Both the position numbers and the translations under genes were made by a program. 64,000 nt of DNA from CAZFMJ01 sp964520045. Its GTDB lineage: Bacteria; Elusimicrobiota; Elusimicrobia; Elusimicrobiales; CAZFMJ01. Positions 1-7,287 of this stretch are shown piece by piece (positions within the stretch are counted from its first letter, which is position 1; each line of letters opens with the position of its first letter). The stretch covers positions 1 through 64,000 of the forward strand of contig CAZFMJ010000006.1 of NCBI GenBank assembly GCA_964520045.1, given 5' to 3'. The notes under the pieces were generated by a model. The model did not search any database. It was not told where the DNA came from and saw nothing but the letters and a program-made list of their open reading frames with translations.

Positions 1-1383
1 AACGGCATGAATTTTTTTGAGGCCGTCTATAAAACCGGGTCCTCCTTTTACTTCGCGCACAAGTTCCCCCCCGGCTATTCCGAAATCATCCTGTATCTCG
101 CAGACCGTCTGCACCTGGTCTCCGGGAGACGCTTCAAGTTCAAAAGTGGGAGACAAAATTTCGGCTTTCGGCAGTTCGTCTTCGGCCGCCGTTATCTCCG
201 AGACCGCGGGGGAGGGGTCCGCCCAGCCGTCCTCGGAGACAAGGGAAATAAAATACCGCATACTGCCGAACACGGGGAATGAAACGCCGTATCTTCCTTT
301 GGAGTTCAAAAAGTGAAGATTTCTTCCAGCGGGGGCTGTTGCGGCTGAACCGTTTTCCTGCGGGAGGGCGTCGGATAGCGTCAGATAGGCGGAGGAAAGC
401 TTCCATGCGCATTCCCCGCTTATCTCCGCTATGCTTCCCTTAAGCGCCCGCGTTTCCCGCGGAATGGTTTCTTCTGATATTTGTTGTTTTCCGGTATAGG
501 CGGGAAAGGTTATTTTAAAACGGGTGTTTTTAAGATATGGATATTCCCTCGGCTTTATCGTATAGAGCGAGCTTTCCATGCCTTCATAAAAAAGCCGGTA
601 TTCAAGCGGTTCCGTAAGACCGTTTATCATATATGAAAAAGAGCCGCCTGAAATCTTTTGCCATTGCGCCGGCCGCCAATTTGACGAAAACACTCTTCCG
701 GCTGAAAAGGCCGAGCGGATTTTAAGTTCCGGAACCCCGTTTCTGTTCGCAAGCCAGCGCGTTTTTATTTCAATATTTTTGCCCCACGGCGTTTGGGCAT
801 TTCCCGGCTCTATCTGCATATAGCGTTCAAGGGGCATATCCGCAAAAGGCCATGCGCAGCGGCTGAAAACCGCTGGATTTCTCCATGTCTGGCCCATCGC
901 CGCAAGCCCCATGAATGCCGAAAACAGCGCTTTTCTTTTAATACTGCGGCTTAGGGCGGTTTTGAAGGCTTTTGCGTTTTTCTCTTTTTTTACCAGCCCT
1001 GCGGTCTGGCTGATGTGTTCCCGGGCGAATATCTGCGATACATTGGAGGGGACCGGAGAATTCATCAGTTCCCATGCCGGAATTATATAGCCGGTAAGAG
1101 CTGGAACCGCGGAGGATATATGCGAGAGGATGGCATCGGTCCTCAAACCTATTATCGGCCAAAGCCATTTTTTCCATATCTGCCATGTTATCAGCAGGCA
1201 TATGAAAAAGAAAAGAGTCTGTCTGGCGGGCCGGGGGAAGATGAAAACCGAATCGGCAAGTATGAAGGAGGAAAGCAGAAGCGTGGAGATGGAAAGAAGC
1301 TCCGCCGCGGCTTTTGCGCTTACCTGCAGGGCATACTGCCTTTTCCACGCAGAAACCTGTTTGCGTATAATTTCAGTTTCCAT
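1..1383 (-). CDS. DUF4175-like membrane protein (C-terminal part outside window)
   Basis: An uninterrupted reading frame of 461 codons starts with ATG at 1383 and runs off the left edge, so only the N-terminal part is seen. Two hydrophobic segments lie at about residues 26-48 and 55-77, and a weaker one near 152-165. A long extracytoplasmic region of beta-rich, Ig-like character follows (about 185-461) with the motif DDFGI at 432-436. This layout (N-terminal membrane helices, then Ig-like domains with a DDxGI signature) is what I know from large DUF4175-type proteins of planctomycetes and related phyla, which often exceed 1000 residues and have coiled coils further on. The assignment is by architecture, not by clear sequence identity. 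Function is unknown. No good Shine-Dalgarno precedes the ATG. Confidence 0.6.
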   Translation of the reverse strand, partial: METEIIRKQVSAWKRQYALQVSAKAAAELLSISTLLLSSFILADSVFIFPRPARQTLFFFICLLITWQIWKKWLWPIIGLRTDAILSHISSAVPALTGYIIPAWELMNSPVPSNVSQIFAREHISQTAGLVKKEKNAKAFKTALSRSIKRKALFSAFMGLAAMGQTWRNPAVFSRCAWPFADMPLERYMQIEPGNAQTPWGKNIEIKTRWLANRNGVPELKIRSAFSAGRVFSSNWRPAQWQKISGGSFSYMINGLTEPLEYRLFYEGMESSLYTIKPREYPYLKNTRFKITFPAYTGKQQISEETIPRETRALKGSIAEISGECAWKLSSAYLTLSDALPQENGSAATAPAGRNLHFLNSKGRYGVSFPVFGSMRYFISLVSEDGWADPSPAVSEITAAEDELPKAEILSPTFELEASPGDQVQTVCEIQDDFGIAGGELVREVKGGPGFIDGLKKIHAV

Positions 1384-1550
1384 ACATTAAGAAGGGAGAC
1401 GGTAAACGGTAGATGGTAGACGGTAAAATAAAAACAGCTGCAAAATTTGCCACAAAAAGCACAGAAAGCACATAAACAATGGAACCACTTTTTTTGTGCC
1501 TTATGTGCATTATTGTGGCTGAACTTTCTTCTTTCTTGCCTCTTTTGTTT
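1384..1550. repeat. Intergenic repeats (GGTAGACGGTAGATGG type)
   Basis: Non-coding gap between two minus-strand genes. Positions 1391-1425 hold a degenerate GGTAGACGGTA/GGTAGATGGTA repeat of a kind also seen at about 9030-9060, 9610-9645 and 9660-9705. Positions 1446-1525 hold an imperfect inverted pair built on GCCACAAAAAGCACA and its complement TTTTTGTGCC...TTGTGGC. I see no gene here. Confidence 0.55.
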
Positions 1551-3347
1551 TTAGTCTCCGCTTTCCATCTTCTTTACTCTGTCGAAAAGTTTTTTTGATT
1601 CGTCATTCATGCCCATTTTGTCGAAGTTGTCCGCAAGTTCCGTAAGCCCTTGGGGATCATTGGTAAGGTCATATACGAATATGGAATATCCCGCGGTAAA
1701 TACGGGCTTTCTGCTTTTAAGCCAGTCAAAAAATTTCTTGTCGGGGTAATAAGTCGCCTGCAGGTTGGTCGCCGACACCGCCAGAAGCATCCTATCCCAT
1801 TTTGACGAATCTTCCGTTATCGCCATCTGCACTACGGCGCTTGTAATGGGAGCGAGCGGGATAGTCTTAATCCCGTAATAGGCAGGGTCCGCCGTTCCGA
1901 AATAAGACAGATACAGCGGGGGATTCCCTTCCTTTTTTATGAATTCTCCCAGCTGTTTTAAGGCCTGTCCCCAGTCCAGATTTGAATCCACCAGCATTTT
2001 ATAGCCGTTTTCAGCTCCGCCCGCGAATTCATTGAAATAGGCAAGATAAAAGGGATGTGTTTTAACCGTTGAAAAAATTATCCACAAAGAAAGAGCGGCC
2101 GGAATAAGCTTGAACCCCATGTTTTTCCGGAAAAGGCAGTATGCGCCCGAGCCGGCCAGCATTACAAGGAACGGGAAAACGGGAAGAATGTGGCGGTAGC
2201 CAATCTGGAGTTTTGCGGTAAGAGCCATAAGAAAATACAAAAGGGGCGGAAGTATTATCCAGAGATATCCCTGCTTTATCCGCGGTTTAAGACATAAAAG
2301 TCCCGCCGCGGCCAGCGCGAAAAGTCCCGCCGGAGTTTTTACGGCCAGAGCGAAAGGGAAATACCACCATATGCCGGCAAGCGAATATCTGCCTAATATG
2401 AAGGAAGACCTGCCCTGATCAAGCCTTTTGAATGTTTCCTGCAATCCGTCAAAATATAAATGGAATTGGCCCAGCCTGTATACCATGGCTATTGTAAAAA
2501 ATACGCATACGGCGTAAACGGCAAAAAGCCCGAAAAGTCTGTCCCATTTGAATTTTTTCAGGGAAAGATTTTCAATGACCGCCATTCCCATTATCATGGC
2601 CGGAAGCACCGCCATGTTGAACTTGCAGGACATCGCAAGGCCGGTGGCTATCGCGCAGAGTATGAAAACAAGCAGAGGTGATTGCGATAAGTCTCTTAAT
2701 TTAAAAACAGCTGTCTGCTGCTGCAAAACCTGCCTGCGCATTTTTTTATCTTTCGGGGTAGGCTGTGTGTTCTGCGGGACGGCGGCGCCGGTTTGCGTAA
2801 TGGGGTGGAACACAAGATAAGCTATGAAAAGGCTTATGACGAAAAAAACCATTCCTCCGGCGTCCGTAGTCACAAGGGCGTTGTTTGTGATGAAGGCCGG
2901 CATAAACGCCCAGAAAACAAGCGTCCATAGCGCGGCGGAGCTGTTTTCAAGAAGGAGCATCCACAGACCAAGGGTTCCGGCTAAAAGGACGCTCCAGAAT
3001 AAAAGCGAAAACAGCCGTGCCGTATTGAGTATTTTCTCGGCTCCGGAATCGTTGTTATAAAGGAAAAGATTGCTGTAGCTGTACAAAAGGCCCGAAGCCA
3101 GATAGGGATGCCCCAAAAAAATCCTGAGCTTCATTAATGAGACGGGGATGGCCGAGATCATTTCCGCAAGCGGGGGGTGGTCCATTATGTTCAGGGTGTA
3201 TCGGCCCGTGGCGATATAGAGATTTCCGCTTGCAAGGTGCACGGATTCGTCGTAAGTGGCGGCGGAGGATTTGATGAAAGACCAGCCCAGATAAATGTGT
3301 ATGCAGAACAATAAGCCCGCTGTTATAATTGAAAGTTTTTTTGTCAT
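1551..3347 (-). CDS. GT39/PMT-type membrane glycosyltransferase
   Basis: 598-residue polytopic membrane protein of the dolichyl-phosphate-mannose mannosyltransferase-like (PMT_2, GT39/GT-C) type, expected to move a sugar from a polyprenyl-phosphate donor onto lipid or protein on the periplasmic side. After the first membrane helix comes TYDESVH (D33-E34), the acidic pair of the first loop of GT-C enzymes, then DHPPLAEM at about 57-64. About ten further hydrophobic segments follow, and a soluble C-terminal part includes DSNLDWGQALKQL. I chose the ATG at 3347 because GGGGG lies just upstream; an in-frame ATG at 3356 lacks any ribosome site. The acceptor is unknown. The next gene downstream is the DUF4175-like protein on the same strand. 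Confidence 0.8.
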   Translation of the reverse strand: MTKKLSIITAGLLFCIHIYLGWSFIKSSAATYDESVHLASGNLYIATGRYTLNIMDHPPLAEMISAIPVSLMKLRIFLGHPYLASGLLYSYSNLFLYNNDSGAEKILNTARLFSLLFWSVLLAGTLGLWMLLLENSSAALWTLVFWAFMPAFITNNALVTTDAGGMVFFVISLFIAYLVFHPITQTGAAVPQNTQPTPKDKKMRRQVLQQQTAVFKLRDLSQSPLLVFILCAIATGLAMSCKFNMAVLPAMIMGMAVIENLSLKKFKWDRLFGLFAVYAVCVFFTIAMVYRLGQFHLYFDGLQETFKRLDQGRSSFILGRYSLAGIWWYFPFALAVKTPAGLFALAAAGLLCLKPRIKQGYLWIILPPLLYFLMALTAKLQIGYRHILPVFPFLVMLAGSGAYCLFRKNMGFKLIPAALSLWIIFSTVKTHPFYLAYFNEFAGGAENGYKMLVDSNLDWGQALKQLGEFIKKEGNPPLYLSYFGTADPAYYGIKTIPLAPITSAVVQMAITEDSSKWDRMLLAVSATNLQATYYPDKKFFDWLKSRKPVFTAGYSIFVYDLTNDPQGLTELADNFDKMGMNDESKKLFDRVKKMESGD

Positions 3348-3523
3348 GACCCCCATAATTATACAAAAACAATCCGCCTCTTCCGGTGTCGGCGCGGGCA
3401 ATCGGCGTTCACCATGGAGATTATGATAACGAATCCCGCTACTTTGGGGTATTATATACTGCTAACCTGAAAGTTGCAGTTGAAACATGTTTATCGTATC
3501 AAAAAGCTGAATTTTTTTATGCA

Positions 3524-3565
3524 TCCCCCTCTCCTCTCCCTCTCCCTCGGGGAGAGGATAAAAGG
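3524..3565. repeat. CT-rich palindromic repeat
   Basis: CCTCTCC and GGAGAGG arms (3539-3545 and 3551-3557) form a hairpin in a C/T-rich block inside the 248-bp gap 3348-3595. It belongs to the same style as the G/C-block palindromes at 38503-38598 and 42837-42874. Apart from this I see nothing in the gap. Confidence 0.5.
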
Positions 3566-3595
3566 TGAGGGCGTAATTGCATTTTTCAGGTCAAT

Positions 3596-4234
3596 TCAAC
3601 GCTTTTTATAAAACGGGGGAAGGTCAAACAAAGTCTTGGGATGAGTTAGCCGTTGCATTCGGATTTGGCAGGGGTTTTGGTTTACGTTAAAATCACACAT
3701 CAGGGTTCTGATTACATTATTTGTTATGTGCGCTTGCTGTTCGATAGTGATTGGGCTGCAAACTTTCTCAATATTGGTGAAATTATTTCGAAGTTCAATC
3801 ATTCTTTCTTTAAATTTATCCTCGGGCATGAGCAGTATGCCGGCCAGTTCTTTCGCCTGTTTGTCTAATCGGCTATATTGTTCGTCGGTTAATTTATTCC
3901 ATTGCGCGACCCAAGCCTCAGGGGTATCTATGTTTTTAAAAATATCTTTATGTAGGATCGAGTGCGCGAATTCTTCCGCGAGAGTAAATCTATAGCGCCG
4001 TTCCATCCAATCTTTGTCCGCCAGGTCTATGTCAATATATAGAATTTTCGCGCTCATGGATATCCAGGCATTGATACCCGTATCTGCCAGCGGAATCGTG
4101 TCTATCTTAATCCCATCTTTTTCAAGCATGAGCTCAATATCCACTTCATATTGTCTACCCATGACAGAAATTCGCGGAATCTCGCTGCCGATATGCTGTA
4201 ATTCTGTTAATGTTTTTTCAAATCCCTTAAACAT
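3596..4234 (-). CDS. ImmA/IrrE-type (DUF955) protein, atypical HExxH
   Basis: 212 residues. The region RFTLAEEFAHSILH (82-95) aligns with the zinc-binding helix of ImmA/IrrE metallopeptidases (usual form LAHExGHxxLH), but the first histidine is glutamate: E87-E88-F-A-H91. A later stretch, AKELAGILLMPEDKF, matches the second conserved helix (AN.FAA.LLMP). Members pair with an XRE regulator and typically cleave or inactivate it. Here the gene begins 5 nt after the stop of the XRE gene upstream and has no strong ribosome site of its own, so translational coupling is likely. The H-to-E change may alter or abolish protease activity; AEE variants do occur in this family. The pair could be a toxin-antitoxin-like unit or a mobile-element regulator. 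Confidence 0.75.
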   Translation of the reverse strand: MFKGFEKTLTELQHIGSEIPRISVMGRQYEVDIELMLEKDGIKIDTIPLADTGINAWISMSAKILYIDIDLADKDWMERRYRFTLAEEFAHSILHKDIFKNIDTPEAWVAQWNKLTDEQYSRLDKQAKELAGILLMPEDKFKERMIELRNNFTNIEKVCSPITIEQQAHITNNVIRTLMCDFNVNQNPCQIRMQRLTHPKTLFDLPPFYKKR

Positions 4235-4239
4235 GGGTA

Positions 4240-4629
4240 TTATTGACCAGGGCGGAATGATTTGATTCGCTCTATTAATTGCTTTAATTCCGTAGCTGTA
4301 AGCTTTTGGTTTGCCACCGTTCTAAGCAGGATGGGCAAATAGTCTTGCATGTCGCGGTTATGCGCTATGTCGGCGGGCAGCCGCTCGTTTCTCCCGGCTA
4401 CGGCGAGATCGAAAAAATCTCCCCATTCCTGAGAGTCTTTGCTGATGCCAAGAACTTTGGCCATCCTGAAAAGTATGGCCTCATCCTGAGGGGGCGAAAC
4501 TCTGCCGTTTTCAATAAAGCTAAGATTGGAAGGCTGCATTCCGATTTCTTTCGCATAGGCGCGAAGGCTTAAATTCCGGCCAATTCGGAGATTCCGAAGT
4601 AAATCCCCAAAAGATTTTTTTTTCTTCAT
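4240..4629 (-). CDS. XRE-family HTH regulator
   Basis: 129 residues with an N-terminal lambda-repressor-like HTH (about residues 6-65: FGDLLRNLRIGRNLSLRAYA followed by IGMQPSNLSFIENGRVSPP) and a helical tail. The start is ATG at 4629, preceded by AGGGG about 7 nt upstream. It lies just upstream of the ImmA-type gene in the same direction. The promoter region carries a perfect inverted repeat overlapping the -10 box, which fits autorepression. Probable role: repressor of its own two-gene operon, relieved or modified by the ImmA partner. Confidence 0.85.
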   Translation of the reverse strand: MKKKKSFGDLLRNLRIGRNLSLRAYAKEIGMQPSNLSFIENGRVSPPQDEAILFRMAKVLGISKDSQEWGDFFDLAVAGRNERLPADIAHNRDMQDYLPILLRTVANQKLTATELKQLIERIKSFRPGQ

Positions 4630-4676
4630 AATAACCCCTAGTCGTATAGATGTATTGGGTGTTGAATGCTTTCTAA

Positions 4677-4717
4677 GTGTTATAGTAATAGTATAACACC
4701 CCAATATAAATTGTCAA
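4677..4717 (-). promoter_or_regulatory. Promoter and operator of XRE-ImmA operon
   Basis: Reading on the minus strand, TTGACA (4717-4712) and TATACT (4695-4690) are separated by 16 bp, close to a consensus sigma-70 promoter. A perfect 8-bp inverted repeat, GTGTTATA (4677-4684) and TATAACAC (4692-4699) with a 7-bp spacer, overlaps the -10 box. A second imperfect arm pair, ATTGGGTGTT (near 4653) and AACACCCCAAT (near 4696-4706), surrounds it. Placement suggests binding by the XRE protein. Confidence 0.75.
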
Positions 4718-5081
4718 GGGCTACGCTCTCCCAAAAATCTGCTATACTTGTTTCGGGTATTAAAAGTCCTGCCCGGCAAGTTCGGACGGCGGCGTTCCTG
4801 CTCCGGGAGAATATGGATTTATTCTTGGGTCCATTTATAGCCACCTTATTAACCTTATCTCAAAAAGATAATATCACATAAACTTCTTATAATTTCATTC
4901 CCTTGTGGACATCAAGAAATCATTGTAAAATTATAAAGCAGGTGAATAGGCTGAAGCTGTTTAGACTGAAGGTACAAAAAACCAGGTCTTAACGGCCGAT
5001 TAGGCAAAACAGGCTTCGAAGCAATTCCTTAAATGCAGTTGCTAAGAGACTTCAGCCTTCAGGCTAAACAACCTGAGTTAG
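4718..5081. repeat. Intergenic region with inverted TTTAGNCTGAAGG repeat and a short ORF stub
   Basis: No convincing gene. A short frame 4813-4881 (22 codons, MDLFLGPFIATLLTLS...) has GGGAG just upstream and may be a gene stub or chance. Positions 4948-4974 (AGGCTGAAGCTGTTTAGACT...) and 5049-5073 (complement orientation, CTTCAGCCTTCAGGCTAAAC) form an inverted pair of a repeat seen again at 8928-8955 and 45607-45665. Confidence 0.5.
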
Positions 5082-5153
5082 GCGCCCATAGCTCAATGGA
5101 TAGAGTACCAGCCTGCGGAGCTGGGTATCTAGGTTCGATTCCTAGTGGGCGCA
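5082..5153 (+). tRNA. tRNA-Arg (anticodon GCG)
   Basis: Full cloverleaf: acceptor GCGCCCA with TGGGCGC, D-arm GCTC/GAGT with the A-containing loop typical of arginine tRNAs, anticodon stem CCAGC/GCTGG around loop CTGCGGA (anticodon GCG), T-arm CTAGG-TTCGATT-CCTAG. Discriminator A, no encoded CCA. Most bacteria read CGN with an ACG (inosine) tRNA, so a G34 tRNA-Arg is less common. Confidence 0.93.
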
Positions 5154-5181
5154 ATTAATTTTATTATGCGGGGTGTTGAAT

Positions 5182-5466
5182 ATGGCCGGAAAAAAATCCA
5201 ATAAAAATATCTCAAAGACTTCATCAACGGAAACGTGCGAGTGCCGGAAAACGGCGGTAAAAAAGGAATCAATAACAGGCAAATATATTTTTGACAAGAA
5301 ACTTAACAAGGTCGTTAAAGTGTCCGACAACATACCTTCGATTAAGAAAACCGGCGGGGGCGATTTCGATTCGCCCTGTTCCTCGGGCGAATGCGGAATG
5401 GATCCCGGCGCCTGCATGCCCGGCGGATGCGGCGGAGGATGCGGGGGTTTCGGGGAGGATATGTAA
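5182..5466 (+). CDS. Small Cys/Gly-rich protein, unknown
   Basis: 94 residues from ATG 5182, chosen because GCGGGGTG lies 8-13 nt upstream; a GTG at 5173 is in frame but less likely. The N-terminal half is basic with a CEC motif (TCECRKT), the middle reads KYIFDKKLNKVVKVSDNIP, and the C-terminus is rich in Cys and Gly (CSSGECGMDPGACMPGGCGG). Paired cysteines suggest metal binding, perhaps zinc or iron-sulfur, but I recognise no family. It lies directly after tRNA-Arg. FmdB-type zinc ribbons were considered but the spacing does not fit. Confidence 0.55.
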   Translation: MAGKKSNKNISKTSSTETCECRKTAVKKESITGKYIFDKKLNKVVKVSDNIPSIKKTGGGDFDSPCSSGECGMDPGACMPGGCGGGCGGFGEDM

Positions 5467-5605
5467 GATGGGGGAATAGCGGGACGGCTAGACGGCGTGA
5501 CAGCCGGGTAGCTGGGCGGCTGGGAAACTGGGAAACCAGGATTTAGTGTTTAGAATTTGGGATTTTGGATTTATCTATCTTATCGCTTACCTACAAGGAA
5601 ACAAA
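5467..5605. repeat. Intergenic repeat block (GACGGCTAGACGG / GGATTTAGTGTTTAG)
   Basis: 5475-5540 holds a degenerate run of CTAGACGG, CTGGGCGG and CTGGGAAACTGGG words, related to the CTGGAC repeats at 24285-24345, 39741-39854 and 41640-41740. 5540-5590 (GGATTTAGTGTTTAGAATTT...ATTTATCTATCTTATCGCTT) closely resembles 9075-9120. Confidence 0.55.
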
Positions 5606-7159
5606 ATGGAAAATAAATACAAGCTTCTTAAGGAAAAACTCGGCGAGATAGCGGATATAAATTCCGCCAATAATCTTTTGCAGTGGGACCAGCAGACCTA
5701 TATGCCCAAAGGCGGAGCTTCCGCCAGGGCGGAATCAATATCCGTTTTAAGCAGAATAGCGCATGAGAAATTTACGGCTCAGGAGACGGGCAGGCTTATA
5801 AACGAATCGCGTTCATGGGCTGAAAATAAGGGATTTGACTCCGACGAAGCGGCTCTTCTGAGGGTCGTAGTCAGGGATTATGAAAAGGCAGTGAAGATTC
5901 CAGCGGATTTTGTGGCTGAATTATCAAAAGAAGTGTCCGTGGCCATGGAAGCGTGGCAGAATGCCAAAGCAAAATCTGATTTTTCCCTGTTTAAAGACCA
6001 TCTGAAAAAGATAGTGGAGCTTAACAAGAGAAAAGCCGAGATACTGGGGTATAAAGAAAGTCTTTACGACGCTCTGCTGGATGAATTCGAGCCTGACATG
6101 ACAAAAGCTCAGGTGAAAAAGGCTTTCAAGGAACTTCGCGACGGGCTTGTGTCCATAGTGCAGAAAATAGCCAAAAAGCAGGATAGAATTTCAAACAGCA
6201 TTTTCAATCAGGATATAGACGAAAAAAAACAGTTTAAATTTACGCGGGGAATAGTGGAAGCTTTGGGCTATGATTTTAACCGCGGACGGCAGGATCTCTC
6301 CTCGCACCCTTTTAGCGTGGACCTTTCCCTTAATGACGTAAGAATAACCACTCGGGTGCAGAAGAACTGGTTTCCGGGAGCGCTGTATGCTTCGATACAT
6401 GAATGCGGACACGCGCTGTATGCGCAGGGAGTCAATCAGGCGTATGAGAGGACTCCTCTTTCCGGAGGGGCGTCTTTCGGTATACATGAATCCCAGTCAA
6501 GGATGTGGGAAAATATAGTGGCGAGAAGCATGCAGTTCTGCGGATGGATTCTGCCGAAACTTACGAAAGAATTTCCCGAGCAATTCGGTAAAGTCTCTGT
6601 GGAACAGCTTTACGGAGCGGCGAATAAAGCGGGTCCTTCGCTTGTGCGGGTGGAGGCTGACGAGGTGACATATAATCTACACATACTGCTTAGGTTTGAA
6701 ATTGAGACCGACTTGCTGGAGGGCAGGCTTAAAGTTGAGGATGTCCCCGTGGTATGGAACGAAAAAATGGAAAAATATCTGGGCATCCGTCCGGAAAAAG
6801 ACGCGGACGGAGTTCTGCAGGACATACACTGGTCTCTGGGAAGCATGGGATATTTCCCGACATATACTCTCGGCAATATAATAGCCGTTCAGCTTTTCAA
6901 TAAGGCGCTTTCCGACATTCCCGGTCTTTACTCCACTTTTGAAAGGGGGGAGTTTAAGCCCCTGCTTGCATGGCTGAGGGATAATATACACGTCCATGGC
7001 AGAAAATATACGCCCAATGAGCTTCTTAAGAGGGTGCTTAACGACACCCTGCAGGTCGCTCCCTTTTTGCGCTATATTGAGGAAAAATATTCCATGATAT
7101 ACGGCTTTGAGATGAAGCAGAGAGAGCCGATGCAAAAAACAGCGGAAATCGCAAAGTAA
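5606..7159 (+). CDS. M32 family carboxypeptidase (Taq type)
   Basis: 517 residues, the usual length for M32 metallocarboxypeptidases, which remove C-terminal residues from peptides in the cytoplasm. The zinc motif HECGH is at 265-269 and the family signature HESQSR at about 294, supplying the third ligand. The N-terminal INSANNLLQWDQQTYMP also matches the family. The ATG at 5606 is preceded by AAGGAA; an in-frame upstream start at 5546 would add residues encoded by repeat DNA and is unlikely. Monocistronic, between a repeat block and a small hairpin. Likely role: peptide turnover. Confidence 0.93.
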   Translation: MENKYKLLKEKLGEIADINSANNLLQWDQQTYMPKGGASARAESISVLSRIAHEKFTAQETGRLINESRSWAENKGFDSDEAALLRVVVRDYEKAVKIPADFVAELSKEVSVAMEAWQNAKAKSDFSLFKDHLKKIVELNKRKAEILGYKESLYDALLDEFEPDMTKAQVKKAFKELRDGLVSIVQKIAKKQDRISNSIFNQDIDEKKQFKFTRGIVEALGYDFNRGRQDLSSHPFSVDLSLNDVRITTRVQKNWFPGALYASIHECGHALYAQGVNQAYERTPLSGGASFGIHESQSRMWENIVARSMQFCGWILPKLTKEFPEQFGKVSVEQLYGAANKAGPSLVRVEADEVTYNLHILLRFEIETDLLEGRLKVEDVPVVWNEKMEKYLGIRPEKDADGVLQDIHWSLGSMGYFPTYTLGNIIAVQLFNKALSDIPGLYSTFERGEFKPLLAWLRDNIHVHGRKYTPNELLKRVLNDTLQVAPFLRYIEEKYSMIYGFEMKQREPMQKTAEIAK

Positions 7160-7209
7160 AAAAGGCGGTTCCCAATTTTTCCGCAGGTAAATTTATTATG
7201 AGAGACAGG

Positions 7210-7231
7210 GGGGCAATCCTGTGACTGCCCC
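7210..7231 (+). terminator. Weak hairpin after M32 gene
   Basis: GGGGCA and TGCCCC with a 10-nt loop, 51 bp after the stop codon. There is no U-run behind it, so a factor-independent terminator is not well supported. Confidence 0.3.
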
Positions 7232-7287
7232 ATACCAATACTAAACTCTGAAGATCCGTGAAAGTAAAAATAAGGAGAACGGAATAT

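Noticed and set aside
938..1348. 136-codon minus-strand frame
   Set aside because: Lies in another frame of the DUF4175-like gene, which has far better coding character.
7201..7240. Possible tRNA-like fragment after the M32 gene
   Set aside because: Only one short hairpin (GGGGCA/TGCCCC); no cloverleaf can be drawn.
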